NCBI GenBank assembly: GCA_000403035.1
Contig: AQSL01000133.1
Coordinates: 1 to 28,177 of the forward strand
DNA from: Candidatus Latescibacter anaerobius SCGC AAA252-E07
Lineage (GTDB): Bacteria; Latescibacterota; Latescibacteria; Latescibacterales; Latescibacteraceae
DNA length: 28,177 nucleotides
Reading direction: 5' to 3'
The notes under the pieces were generated by a model. It saw only the letters and a program-made list of their open reading frames with translations, made no database searches and was not told where the DNA came from. Each line of letters begins with the position of its first letter. Position 1 is the first letter of the stretch. The position numbers and the translations under genes are program-made. Positions 1 to 8,327 of the stretch are shown one piece after another.

Positions 1-67
1 CAAGAGAGGGGGACTGAGGGGGTGAGTTAAGAAAAAACAGATAGTTATTAACGTAATAATTCTATTG

Positions 68-99
68 AAGCTGTTTTAACTTAATAAGCAGCTTTTTTT
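68..99 (+). terminator. Intrinsic terminator of an upstream plus-strand gene
   Basis: AAGCTG (68-73) pairs with CAGCTT (89-94) across an AT-rich loop, and the stem runs straight into seven T residues (93-99). This is the layout of a rho-independent terminator on the plus strand. It probably ends a gene lying left of the window. A short open frame from base 1 closes at a TAA at 28-30, but it is too short to identify. Confidence 0.6.
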
Positions 100-166
100 A
101 AAAACCTACACATGTAGATAATTTTCAACAAAATAACATAACTACAAAAACAACATATAGTTAATA

Positions 167-203
167 AACGACGCCACGATTTATTTCATGGCGCCGTTTT
201 TTT
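167..203. terminator. Hairpin terminator, possibly bidirectional
   Basis: AACGACGCCA (167-176) pairs with TGGCGCCGTT (189-198) with a single A/C mismatch. The T run at 197-203 makes it a canonical plus-strand terminator. Read on the minus strand, the hairpin starts just after the stop codon of the MFS gene, with an A run before it and a weaker TTTATT after it. It may therefore end transcription from both sides. Confidence 0.65.
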
Positions 204-206
204 ATC

Positions 207-1511
207 TTATTGCTCCTGAGACGCGGCTTTCTCTTGAGTTTTTGCAGCTTTCATATCAATAAAAGCTTTAGGATTTTCAAAGACGGTTACAATGTAAATT
301 AGAGCAACAACAGTGGTTGTTAAAAGAATGGCAAATAGATTGTTATAGTTCAAAATACCTTTGTCCATCAACTTGCCGAAGATAATGGGAAACGGCACCG
401 TTAAAACATTAACACCGAGAAATGTGAGCGCTACATAGGTGGACTTGTCTTCGGTCGGGCAGCATTGAAGCATCATGTAGCCAAGACCGCTCCAATCGGC
501 CCCCATAGCAATTCCGGTTATGAAAAATATCGCAATTATAACAGGAGTTGTGCTCAAGGGAATAAGCCAGGCAAAAACCATATACACTATTACAAGACTT
601 TGAGAAAGCAAAAACATAAACCTGGGGCCGTAAATATCGTTAAACCTTGCAATAGTTAATCCGGAAATAATAGAACCGAAAGCATGCAGTGAACTGAACA
701 AAGCGGCAGTTACCGGAGTGATGCCGCGAATATTGATTAAATAAGCAAGAATAAAAGCCATCATGATATGATGGCCTGACATTAACCATTTGCCGATAAG
801 AAATTTGGTAAAAATCCTGTCAGTTTTAATAATTGCAGCACATTTGCCCAGAAAAGCGATAAAATGTGGTGACCTGTCTATCTTTTTATTTTCCGGCTCG
901 TCTATGGTAAATAAAAGTATTGACATCATAACAGAAATGACAAATGTCGAAAGAAACATTACCGCTATGTTTATCGGTACTTTGAAAGTCAGATTGATTT
1001 TTGTTATGACAAAACCGGCAGCAACCATACCGATAAACACAGCCGAACCTGCAATTCCGCTGAGTTTTCCAAGCCGCTCAGTTGGAATAATTTTAAACAT
1101 CATTGCGGAGTTGGCAGGAACATCAAAAGCTTTTATAAAGCATGCCAGTGTATAGAGTATCAAAAACAGCCATATTGATAGATTTTGGTTTGATGACCTT
1201 GTAATGAGAATGTACAGACCGAGAATGAGCCAGGTAAAGCTTGATGTAATTATCACCTTACCAATCCAGTACTTTTTAATCTTTTTCATTTCTGATATAT
1301 AAGCTGCCCAGAACTGAGGTATTGCGAGCGCTCCCCAGAAAATCGCGGTAATAAGACCTATCTGCATTGAGCTTGCATTGAGATAGGTTAAATATACTAC
1401 CGGGATTCCAATATAAAAGGTCATCCCTCCCCATACAGAACCGCCAAAACCGTTGAAAAAAGCAAATACAGTGTATTTGTAAAATCCTCTAAGACTTTTT
1501 GGATTTCCCAT
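207..1511 (-). CDS. MFS transporter, 12-TM
   Basis: This is an integral inner-membrane transporter of the major facilitator superfamily, 434 aa. Successive hydrophobic helices separated by short charged loops are visible, about 12 in all. A long, basic cytoplasmic linker around the middle (the ENKKIDRSPHF region) divides the two six-helix halves. The C-terminus is a short hydrophilic tail. The start is supported by AGGAGA six bases before the ATG. It is the last gene of a minus-strand run behind a ThuA-like protein and a CBM9-like/PKD protein, and hairpins follow its stop codon. The neighbours suggest a sugar or sugar-derivative substrate, but nothing in the sequence fixes this. Family assignment is firm; substrate is unknown. 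Confidence 0.9.
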   Translation of the reverse strand: MGNPKSLRGFYKYTVFAFFNGFGGSVWGGMTFYIGIPVVYLTYLNASSMQIGLITAIFWGALAIPQFWAAYISEMKKIKKYWIGKVIITSSFTWLILGLYILITRSSNQNLSIWLFLILYTLACFIKAFDVPANSAMMFKIIPTERLGKLSGIAGSAVFIGMVAAGFVITKINLTFKVPINIAVMFLSTFVISVMMSILLFTIDEPENKKIDRSPHFIAFLGKCAAIIKTDRIFTKFLIGKWLMSGHHIMMAFILAYLINIRGITPVTAALFSSLHAFGSIISGLTIARFNDIYGPRFMFLLSQSLVIVYMVFAWLIPLSTTPVIIAIFFITGIAMGADWSGLGYMMLQCCPTEDKSTYVALTFLGVNVLTVPFPIIFGKLMDKGILNYNNLFAILLTTTVVALIYIVTVFENPKAFIDMKAAKTQEKAASQEQ

Positions 1512-1634
1512 ATAAAATCTCCTGTTTTAAGATGTCAATCCAAATCAATATGAGTGTCTGGATAGGGATATGATAAATTTTCCATTGTGTAATCGATTTA
1601 GATGTAAATTTTAGTGCCCGCAGTTCAATTGCCC

Positions 1635-2786
1635 CTATTTCAGGAGTATCTCCTCATAAACAAACGGAAATTGAGATGTGCCTGCCGGTCCCTCAACGGT
1701 AAGCAGTACCGGTTTTCCTCCGGGAGAATCGAACGTATGGACCGGGTGTTGTTCGTGTGAAACCGCGCCGTTACCGAAATCCCATGTCCACTTGGTTACC
1801 GTCCCGATTGAAAGGTCTTTAAATGCAACAATCCGGCGTTCCATATCAATGATTTTAAATTCGGCATGTGCCTTGATATCCGGCAAAAACCGCTGTTCAA
1901 GCGGCATCAGCCTGAAGGCACACAAGTCCGCGCCTTCGGCAAACCACCAGACTTTGTGCGAGAGATTAAACTGGCCGTCATAGAGCGAGTTCTTTGCCGG
2001 GTCTATTCCTTCAAAATTGTCGTAATCGATTCTTGCCCATGTCATTCCAATGATTTTGTTTTCCTCGAGCTTTGAGATTACAGCCGTCTCAGGACCGTCG
2101 AAGGTAGCATAATCGAAAGGTGTAATCCAGAATTCAACAACGATGTTCCCGCTTTCTCCATGTTTGAAATCATAGGAACAGACACTGTTTGCCCAGGGGA
2201 GCTTCTTTGCCCAGTTTAAACTGCCCCACACATACGCCCAGTTCTTGCCGCCGCCCGGGGGCAACCAGACATGATAATTCTGCGCATGAACTCCGTGCAT
2301 GCTGTAATGAAGCTCGTTCATGCTTGCACCTGCATTTTCCGGTTTTTGTCCAATCCTCATAATGCCATTTGAGTCCAGGTAAAGAATATCGTGACAGTTT
2401 ACTATGGGTCCTCCGGACAAATTCCCATCGACAATAACTTCAAACATGTCGTTCAGGAGTGTCGGTTGATTAAAATTCCAATAATCATCGTAAGCTTCAA
2501 CAAGGAAATACAGGTGGTTCATGCCTTTTACCCAGCCGACTTTTACATTTATGTCAAAATCATTCTTGTCATTCTTAAAATCGTTGATAATATCCTTGAG
2601 CTGATCCAGGCCGACAGTATACTCATCCGGCACGATATCCCAGTCCGATGAATCGCCGTCGATACGGGGTATCATATTGGGTGGGAACTGAAAGATTTTA
2701 AATTCAACATCCGGCCGTTCGAGCGTATACGCCTGCGGAACAAAGGTAATAACTATCAGAATAACTGAGATAATCGATTTCAACAT
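1635..2786 (-). CDS. Secreted protein with CBM9/DOMON-like region and C-terminal PKD domain
   Basis: This 383-aa protein starts with a clear signal peptide (residues 1-21, hydrophobic, ending near QAYTLE), so it is predicted to be exported. Residues 41-49 (RIDGDSSDW) match the opening motif of CBM9-like/DOMON-like sugar-binding beta-sandwiches, which seems to fill about residues 40-290. Residues about 315-383 form a PKD domain, with WTWDFGNG followed by HPVHTF and an LTV strand. No catalytic motif is recognised, so binding or surface attachment is more likely than hydrolysis. The start has AGGTGG six bases upstream. It lies between a ThuA-like gene and an MFS transporter on the same strand, with gaps of 100-130 bases. 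The DOMON/CBM9 call is from motif resemblance; the PKD call is strong. Confidence 0.82.
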   Translation of the reverse strand: MLKSIISVILIVITFVPQAYTLERPDVEFKIFQFPPNMIPRIDGDSSDWDIVPDEYTVGLDQLKDIINDFKNDKNDFDINVKVGWVKGMNHLYFLVEAYDDYWNFNQPTLLNDMFEVIVDGNLSGGPIVNCHDILYLDSNGIMRIGQKPENAGASMNELHYSMHGVHAQNYHVWLPPGGGKNWAYVWGSLNWAKKLPWANSVCSYDFKHGESGNIVVEFWITPFDYATFDGPETAVISKLEENKIIGMTWARIDYDNFEGIDPAKNSLYDGQFNLSHKVWWFAEGADLCAFRLMPLEQRFLPDIKAHAEFKIIDMERRIVAFKDLSIGTVTKWTWDFGNGAVSHEQHPVHTFDSPGGKPVLLTVEGPAGTSQFPFVYEEILLK

Positions 2787-2915
2787 TTTTTACCACCTTT
2801 TTTCGGAATTATCTAATTCGACTAATTCAGAATTCTTTTATGTATATATTTTGACTCACACGCACCCCCTTGATCCTTCTCTCTTGCACGCGATAACGGA
2901 AAAATCAGGTGTGAA

Positions 2916-3806
2916 TCAACCCATTCCCTCTTTAAGAAAATCCGACGACGGGATTTCTTTTTTCATCGCCCAGTGAGCAGATCGCCATATGATGTCTTTT
3001 ACGGGTTTTCTCCAGAATATCTCCGGGGTACTGCCTAAGTTGAGATATACGACCCGTCCATCGCCGACCTCACGGGTCCATCCGCCGGATCTTTCTAGTA
3101 CCGGACCGGCAATTTCGATGTTTAACAAACGAGACCAAGTAGGCCTTTTACCTACCGGAGATACCTGCCGTGCCCGGAACAGAATCTCATACTCCACATC
3201 CAGCATTTCAGCATCGAAAATCTCATCGAGCTCATCAAACGGTTCTATTCCTCGTGTTATCGGGTGATCATTGTTCATATCGTAGTAGGATGTCATGCAC
3301 CTTATGTCACCATGAATAATCGGTTTTTTTACACCAAGCAGCTCCAGATATTTCTTTCTGTTATCATTCCATATTGAGCAGTGATAGGGCAGTAATCCCA
3401 TGCCGCGGTTGACATTCTCTACTATGGCTTTTTCCTGTTCTTCGGTCATCCAGGGCGCACCTGTGGGTCTGTCTTTCACTATGCCGTCAGGAGACCATCC
3501 CATCGTATCATTACCCTGATAACGGCAGAATACGAACAAATCAGTCTCCTCCAGCAGTTCAGGCGTGACAAACTGGCTTCCCTGGGCAAACAACAATTCC
3601 CATCCGGTCGGCCCTAAAATCTGCATCCAGTGGTATTCCTGGGTCATACTGTTGTGCCAGTAATCACCGAAAAGAAAGAGTACTCTGACCTCTCCGGCTT
3701 TCTTTGGTAAAGCGAGTACCTGTTTTGTTGTAACAGTTGAGGCTGCAAGAGAAGTCAGACCGGCCTTTAAAACATTACGACGAGTTGTTTTTTTGTGTAA
3801 AATCAT
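2916..3806 (-). CDS. Tat-exported ThuA-like domain protein
   Basis: The N-terminus carries a twin-arginine signal (TTRRNVLKAG followed by an Ala/Thr-rich segment ending at LALP), so the folded protein is probably exported by Tat. The mature part reads as a ThuA-like, class I glutamine-amidotransferase-like fold: a VLFLFGD strand, an ELLEETDLFVF strand, a GMGLLPYHCS nucleophile-elbow-like stretch, HPITRGI, a DELDEIFD acidic segment, and the closing GDGRVVYLNLGS motif. ThuA family members act in trehalose or other sugar metabolism, but the reaction is poorly defined. I chose the ATG at 3806, which has GGAAGG five bases upstream; a GTG two codons earlier (3812) lies within that ribosome-binding site. 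It is the first gene of a minus-strand run with the PKD protein and MFS transporter. Confidence 0.85.
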   Translation of the reverse strand: MILHKKTTRRNVLKAGLTSLAASTVTTKQVLALPKKAGEVRVLFLFGDYWHNSMTQEYHWMQILGPTGWELLFAQGSQFVTPELLEETDLFVFCRYQGNDTMGWSPDGIVKDRPTGAPWMTEEQEKAIVENVNRGMGLLPYHCSIWNDNRKKYLELLGVKKPIIHGDIRCMTSYYDMNNDHPITRGIEPFDELDEIFDAEMLDVEYEILFRARQVSPVGKRPTWSRLLNIEIAGPVLERSGGWTREVGDGRVVYLNLGSTPEIFWRKPVKDIIWRSAHWAMKKEIPSSDFLKEGMG

Positions 3807-4423
3807 GGTCACCTTCCATTATGATTATATGAATATATGATATACTGATAACGGGAATTGAGAAAGGTATCTTCATAATCCCCTGTGAAAAAAATTGTCA
3901 TACGGCTGTCAAACTCAAGTCAAGTTCGCTTTCAACATTGCCCTGACAGCCTGAAAGTTACGGGTATTTACGACTAAATATAAAAGCCGGTATTCCCCAT
4001 ATCAAAATCATGAGCAGTAAAAAATTCCCCCTAATCTTATTGATAAACGAATATTATCTCTTCCAAGTTCTTTTGCAAGTATTTTCTGTATGCTGATCGA
4101 TACATTTTGCTACGTATATGCTTGATAAACGGAGAAATATAAGATTTGAGAGACACGTATCCATTGAATCAACTCAAACAGCGGCATAGTTAAACAGAAT
4201 AGCAACACAATCGTTCAATTCGAGACAATATCCCGGGAATGCGGGTTTATATTATGCAGTAAATGTAATAGATTATGTGTAACTATCATTATTCAAACGA
4301 ATAACAATAATCCGAGAGGGATAAGACTTATAAAAATGATTACTTTATTTTTTTGTGAACAGTTTTTATATTTGAGGTTAATATATGTAAAGATGTAAAA
4401 ACCACGATGCAGGAACATCGAAT
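3807..4423. other. Divergent intergenic region without a visible gene
   Basis: About 600 AT-rich bases separate the minus-strand ThuA gene from plus-strand rsgA. No open frame with a ribosome-binding site, no tRNA fold and no copy of the local repeat was seen. Both promoters must lie here. Two loosely similar TTGATAAACG stretches occur near 4040 and 4130, without clear meaning. The segment nearest rsgA (about 4340-4400) is very AT-rich and is the likely promoter zone. Confidence 0.5.
4405..4420 (+). promoter_or_regulatory. Ribosome-binding site in the loop of a small hairpin (rsgA)
   Basis: CGATG (4405-4409) and CATCG (4416-4420) are perfectly complementary and enclose CAGGAA. The Shine-Dalgarno-like AGGA is thus displayed in a six-base loop, and the rsgA ATG follows at 4424. 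The stem is only five base pairs, so it may be chance. Confidence 0.35.
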
Positions 4424-5509
4424 ATGGAATTTTCCTTGAATTTAAAAAAATTGGGCTGGGATTCTTTTTTTGAAGAGCATTTTATGCCGTATGCCCAAAA
4501 GGGCTTACATCCCGGCAGGGTATTGTCAGGACATAAAACCGGGTATATGCTTTACACAGAGTTCGGTGAATTTTACGCCGGCATCAGCGGAAAAATGCGG
4601 TACGAGGCATCCGGCCGGAGCGATTTTCCCGTTGTGGGAGACTGGGTTGCCATAAAACCACGTCCGGAAGAGAAGTTCGCGATTATTCACGGTACCTTAC
4701 CACGCAAGAGCTCATTTTCACGGAAAGCAGCCGGAAGAGAAACGGAAGAGCAACTCCTTGCGGCGAATATTGATACCGTTTTCTGGGTCAGCTCTTTGAA
4801 CAGAATGTTCAATCCCAGAAGAATTGAACGTTTTCTAATGTTGGCGTATGAAAGTAGTGCTGTGCCGGCAATTATCCTTAATAAAGCTGACCTGTGTGCG
4901 ACTGTTGAGAAAACGGTAGATGAAGTTATGTCGGTTGCCGAGGGAGTCCCGGTTCATGTTACGAGCGCTTTGAAAGGTTTGGGTCTGGAAGCTCTCACTC
5001 CCTATATTCAAAATGGGAATACTGTTGTATTTTTGGGAGTTTCCGGAGTAGGAAAATCAACACTTTTAAATAAACTTGCCGGAACAGATATCCAGAAAGT
5101 TGATGAAATCCGTGAACACGATGACCGCGGCAGGCATACAACGGCCGTAAGATCCCTGTTTATATTACCACAAGGCGGTTGTGTAATTGATTCTCCCGGT
5201 ATCCGTGAACTACAGCTTTGGAACGTTCCGGAAAGAATTTATGATGCTTTTGAGGATATCGAAAAAATTGCCAGAAACTGCCGTTTCAAGAACTGCAATC
5301 ATGATTCCGAGCCTTTCTGTGCGGTAAAAAAAGCTGTCGAGGATGGTATTATCCCCTCTAAACGATTTGCGAATTTCAAAAAGATGAAAAAAGAAGTCGA
5401 TTATCTCGAGACAAAGAGAAATATGAAAACAAAAATAGATGAAAAAAGAAATATGAAACTATTTTCCAAAATGATTAAAAGGTACAAGCGAACTTTTTTC
5501 CAGAAATAA
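4424..5509 (+). CDS. rsgA: Small ribosomal subunit biogenesis GTPase RsgA
   Basis: RsgA is a circularly permuted GTPase that checks maturation of the 30S ribosomal subunit in the cytoplasm. The 361-aa protein has an N-terminal OB-fold region (about 30-100, including VVGDWVAIKPR). The GTPase motifs follow in permuted order: NKAD at 153-156, the P-loop GVSGVGKST at 205-213, GRHTT at 236-240 and DSPG at 256-259. The C-terminal zinc-binding set is complete with C286, C291, H293 and C299. A basic, repetitive tail (two KRNMK units) follows. Length is normal for the family. The start has AGGA in the loop of a short hairpin upstream. A metallo-hydrolase gene follows after about 55 bases on the same strand. 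Confidence 0.96.
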   Translation: MEFSLNLKKLGWDSFFEEHFMPYAQKGLHPGRVLSGHKTGYMLYTEFGEFYAGISGKMRYEASGRSDFPVVGDWVAIKPRPEEKFAIIHGTLPRKSSFSRKAAGRETEEQLLAANIDTVFWVSSLNRMFNPRRIERFLMLAYESSAVPAIILNKADLCATVEKTVDEVMSVAEGVPVHVTSALKGLGLEALTPYIQNGNTVVFLGVSGVGKSTLLNKLAGTDIQKVDEIREHDDRGRHTTAVRSLFILPQGGCVIDSPGIRELQLWNVPERIYDAFEDIEKIARNCRFKNCNHDSEPFCAVKKAVEDGIIPSKRFANFKKMKKEVDYLETKRNMKTKIDEKRNMKLFSKMIKRYKRTFFQK

Positions 5510-5564
5510 TACATGGAATCAACAACAAAAGATTTTTTCTCTCTCTATGAAAAAAGAGGCAAAA

Positions 5565-6206
5565 ATGATATTCAAGCAAATGGATGGTGGCGGAGACCGT
5601 AATTTTTCTTATCTTATCGCTGCCGACTCGTTAAAAAAAGCAGTTGTCATAGATCCCGGAATAAATCCCAACGATATATTACATTTTATTGATACCTACG
5701 GATTTAAACTCAAGTATATTATCAACACCCACGACCATTTTGACCACACAGGCGGAAACGCTCTCCTTGCAAAACGTACCGGTGCACAGATCGCCATGCA
5801 CGAAAATGCACACTCGAGGCATGACATCGACCTCAAGGATAGTGGTGTGCTCAATCTCGGATCGCTGTTAATGATGATAATTCATACACCGGGCCATACC
5901 CGTGATTCGATATGTATTCATGTGGGGAATGAGCTGATTACCGGGGATACGCTGTTCGTGGGTAAGGTCGGCGGTACAGGTTACGGGCAGGATGCGCTTG
6001 ATGAATACAACAGCCTTCACGAGAAGCTCATGAAACTTCCCCCGGAAACGCGTGTCTGGCCGGGGCATGATTATGGAGTACGTTCCTCTTCCACCATCGG
6101 TGACGAATTGAAGGAAAATCCCTTCATACTTCGCGATTCATTCGAGTCCTTCCTGGAACTCAAACGAAATTGGCTTGAATATAAACGGCAGCATGGGATA
6201 CAATGA
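5565..6206 (+). CDS. MBL-fold metallo-hydrolase, glyoxalase II-like
   Basis: This is a metallo-beta-lactamase-fold hydrolase of the hydroxyacylglutathione hydrolase-like group, predicted cytoplasmic and about 213 aa. The metal-binding set is complete: THDHFDH (HxHxDH) followed by TGG, HTPGHT, GDTLF and a C-terminal GHDYG. The opening GGDRNFSYLI is typical of this group. It lacks the long C-terminal helical domain of true glyoxalase II, so the substrate could be another thioester or a persulfide. I chose the ATG at 5565 because AGAGG sits five bases upstream; an ATG six codons earlier (5547) has only a pyrimidine tract before it. It follows rsgA on the same strand and converges with the phosphopantetheinyl transferase gene. 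Confidence 0.88.
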   Translation: MIFKQMDGGGDRNFSYLIAADSLKKAVVIDPGINPNDILHFIDTYGFKLKYIINTHDHFDHTGGNALLAKRTGAQIAMHENAHSRHDIDLKDSGVLNLGSLLMMIIHTPGHTRDSICIHVGNELITGDTLFVGKVGGTGYGQDALDEYNSLHEKLMKLPPETRVWPGHDYGVRSSSTIGDELKENPFILRDSFESFLELKRNWLEYKRQHGIQ

Positions 6207-6244
6207 ACTTCAAATCATTATTTACCTTATGGGTTTATACTTTA

Positions 6245-7021
6245 TCACGTTACCAGATAGGTACCTGAACCATTATAGAACCTGAGTTCCTGAAACCGAC
6301 CCCCGACCGCAAAAGCAGCGCAGTAATCCGATCCGATTTCCAGGTCCTCGACAACCCACTCTGTTTCTCCTGCGGCATCAGACCAGGCATTGAACCTGAC
6401 AGACTCACACATCGTACCTGAAACATCAAACGCTTTCATTGAAAGATGAAGCCCTTTCCCAATAGCTTTCACAAGGGATTCCTTGCGAGTCCACCAGGTG
6501 AAAAATGTGCGTATTTTTTCGCATTCCGGCAATTCCTGAAAGAGTTTGAGTTCAGATGGTGCGAACTGGCGTCGTGCAATTTTCTCAAACGAATAATCCG
6601 GACGGACTTTCTCAATATCCACACCGATATCTCTTCTCAGGGTGATACCGTACAGCGCCATTCCGTGCGAATGAGAAACATTGAAACAGAGACCTGTATT
6701 CGAAAACGTTCCCGCAAGCGAAGGTTTCCCGTAATCATCGAAATGAAACGTTATTTTCTCCGGTGATACGTTCAGGTAACCGGCTAAAATGAACCTGAGT
6801 AACGCCCTTGCCGCTATGAACCTGTTTTTCAAATCATGCGAATGAAAACGCCCGGCTCTTTTGATTTCTTTCCCGGAAAGTACATTCGCAAATTCATTGA
6901 TACGGCTTTTTCCCTCATCTAACGGCACAAGCCAGATATCGACCTGGTTTTCATGAAGGTGAATATCCTGAGGAGGTGTCCGCCAGGAACAATAACGATT
7001 TGTTTGAGGGCGTGGAGTCAT
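6245..7021 (-). CDS. 4'-phosphopantetheinyl transferase, Sfp type
   Basis: The enzyme moves the phosphopantetheine arm of coenzyme A onto a serine of carrier proteins. At 258 aa it has the two-lobed Sfp length rather than the short AcpS form. Visible motifs are FNVSHS (113-118), GVDIEKVRPD (133-142, with Mg-binding D135 and E137) and WTRKESLVKAIGKGL (177-191), the WxxKES motif with E181. No polyketide, peptide-synthetase or acyl-carrier gene is nearby, so it may serve fatty-acid synthesis in a genome that lacks AcpS. No good Shine-Dalgarno lies before the ATG at 7021. The gene is 79 bases downstream of the NagA-like gene on the same strand. Confidence 0.92.
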   Translation of the reverse strand: MTPRPQTNRYCSWRTPPQDIHLHENQVDIWLVPLDEGKSRINEFANVLSGKEIKRAGRFHSHDLKNRFIAARALLRFILAGYLNVSPEKITFHFDDYGKPSLAGTFSNTGLCFNVSHSHGMALYGITLRRDIGVDIEKVRPDYSFEKIARRQFAPSELKLFQELPECEKIRTFFTWWTRKESLVKAIGKGLHLSMKAFDVSGTMCESVRFNAWSDAAGETEWVVEDLEIGSDYCAAFAVGGRFQELRFYNGSGTYLVT

Positions 7022-7100
7022 TATGAGATTGGAAATGGTGTATGTTCTAATTCTTCTATGAACCTTTATCTGTTGTATCCGGATTTATCTGTGGTTTACC

Positions 7101-8099
7101 TCACGTATCGAATGAAAAAATACCGCTTTCTTCATCGAAGAAAATGTCCCGTTCCGGCTGAATAGTTTCGGGCTTAATCCCTAATAACTCCAGAGGATTA
7201 TAAAAACCGACCCGGAGCAATTCATCGAAAGTGAGAAAATGCATGGATGCAAGATAATTCATGCACTCTATCATGGTCGATGAGGAACCGGCAAGACAGC
7301 CTCTCAAATCATTATGCAAAAGCCCATTCTCTTCAAGGATAACACTTTCACCGCCGTATATATAATTTCCGGGCATCATGCCGGCAAGAGGCGATGCATC
7401 ACTCGTTACTATACAGCGTGACACACCCTTGGCTTTGATGAAGCTTTTTATGACCGCTGGCGGAAGATGGTGGCCATCCGTTATCAGCAGTGCGGTAAGA
7501 GAATCGTTACTTAATCCAGCCCAGAGCGGGTTATGGTGACGTTGAATAAAAGCAGGTAATCCGTTCCCGAGGTGTGTCATTGCAGAAGCTCCGGCTTCTA
7601 CCACTCGATCAATGTCACTTTCATCCGCCATCTGATGTCCCAGTGAAACGATGATGCCGAGACTGACTGCATGACGGGTGATTTCTTCGGCGCCCTCGAC
7701 CTCAGCCGCTATTGTTAAAAGCTTTAGTTTTCCATCTGACCATTCGAAAAGCTTATCCAGTAAATCAATATCCGGTTTACGTATAAAGTCCTGATTATGA
7801 ACACCGCATGCACCGGATTCCGGAGAGATAAAGGGACCCTCGACATGAATCCCCGGAAGGCGGCTTTTAAATTCCGGCATATTCAGCACCCTTGCCATCA
7901 TGGTGAGGATTTTCCGGTAACTATCTTCCGGACTCGTTGTTACCGCTGGTAAAAAAGAAGATGTGCCGTTAGCAAGCAGCATACGGCATGTTTCAATGAA
8001 CTTCTCTTCTTCCAGATCGGGATTTGAGAAATCCACGCCTTTAAAGCCGTTAACCTGTAAGTCCAAAAGTCCGGGAATTTTAGTATGTGCGCTTCTCAT
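7101..8099 (-). CDS. nagA: N-acetylglucosamine-6-phosphate deacetylase-like amidohydrolase, short form
   Basis: NagA removes acetate from GlcNAc-6-phosphate in amino-sugar recycling or use. The catalytic core is complete: PGLLDLQVNGFKG (9-21), HVEGPF with E87, SLGH with H155, THLGNGLP with H176, TDGHH at 208-211 and SDASPLAG with D234. It is short, 332 aa against about 380 for typical NagA. It starts directly at the PGLLDLQVNG strand, so the N-terminal strands of the usual flanking beta-sandwich are missing. The ATG at 8099 is preferred because AGGA lies six bases upstream; a GTG at 8114 would add only five residues. No glucosamine-6-phosphate deaminase or sugar kinase is nearby. The family call is strong, but the exact substrate is less certain because of the missing N-terminus. 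Confidence 0.85.
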   Translation of the reverse strand: MRSAHTKIPGLLDLQVNGFKGVDFSNPDLEEEKFIETCRMLLANGTSSFLPAVTTSPEDSYRKILTMMARVLNMPEFKSRLPGIHVEGPFISPESGACGVHNQDFIRKPDIDLLDKLFEWSDGKLKLLTIAAEVEGAEEITRHAVSLGIIVSLGHQMADESDIDRVVEAGASAMTHLGNGLPAFIQRHHNPLWAGLSNDSLTALLITDGHHLPPAVIKSFIKAKGVSRCIVTSDASPLAGMMPGNYIYGGESVILEENGLLHNDLRGCLAGSSSTMIECMNYLASMHFLTFDELLRVGFYNPLELLGIKPETIQPERDIFFDEESGIFSFDT

Positions 8100-8156
8100 A
8101 TCGGGTCCTATCACTGTTTTGTTTCGAGAAAAAATAATCCGGGTATTAGACCGTCT

Positions 8157-8293
8157 GGTGATAAACTATAAGGGTCAGGATTTAAGCCTGTCAAGGGTCA
8201 AAGCGAAGCGTTGATTTACAAGCCCTTGACAGCAACAAAGTCATATATTTCATACAGGGGCGCGTAAAAAATGACTTTTTCACCGCCCTCTTA
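8157..8293 (+). repeat. Copy 1 of a 137-bp two-hairpin intergenic repeat (MITE-like)
   Basis: This is the first of three near full-length copies. Its left end, GGTGATAAACTATAAGG, and right end, GACTTTTTCACCGCCCTCTTA, carry an imperfect inverted GGTGAAAAA. Inside, CTGTCAAGGG and CCCTTGACAG enclose a nested hairpin TCAAAGC-GAA-GCGTTGA, with one mismatch in this copy. The right-end palindrome is more degraded here (GTAAAAAATGACTTTTTCAC). It lies between the nagA-like start and the 3' end of the M42 peptidase gene. Confidence 0.85.
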
Positions 8294-8327
8294 TATTTCA
8301 ATTGTATCCCTGTTTAAATGATAGCCA

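Noticed and set aside
6500..6530. GGTGAAAAA followed by TTTTTTCGC, resembling the repeat end
   Set aside because: It lies inside the phosphopantetheinyl transferase coding sequence, and the rest of the element is absent.
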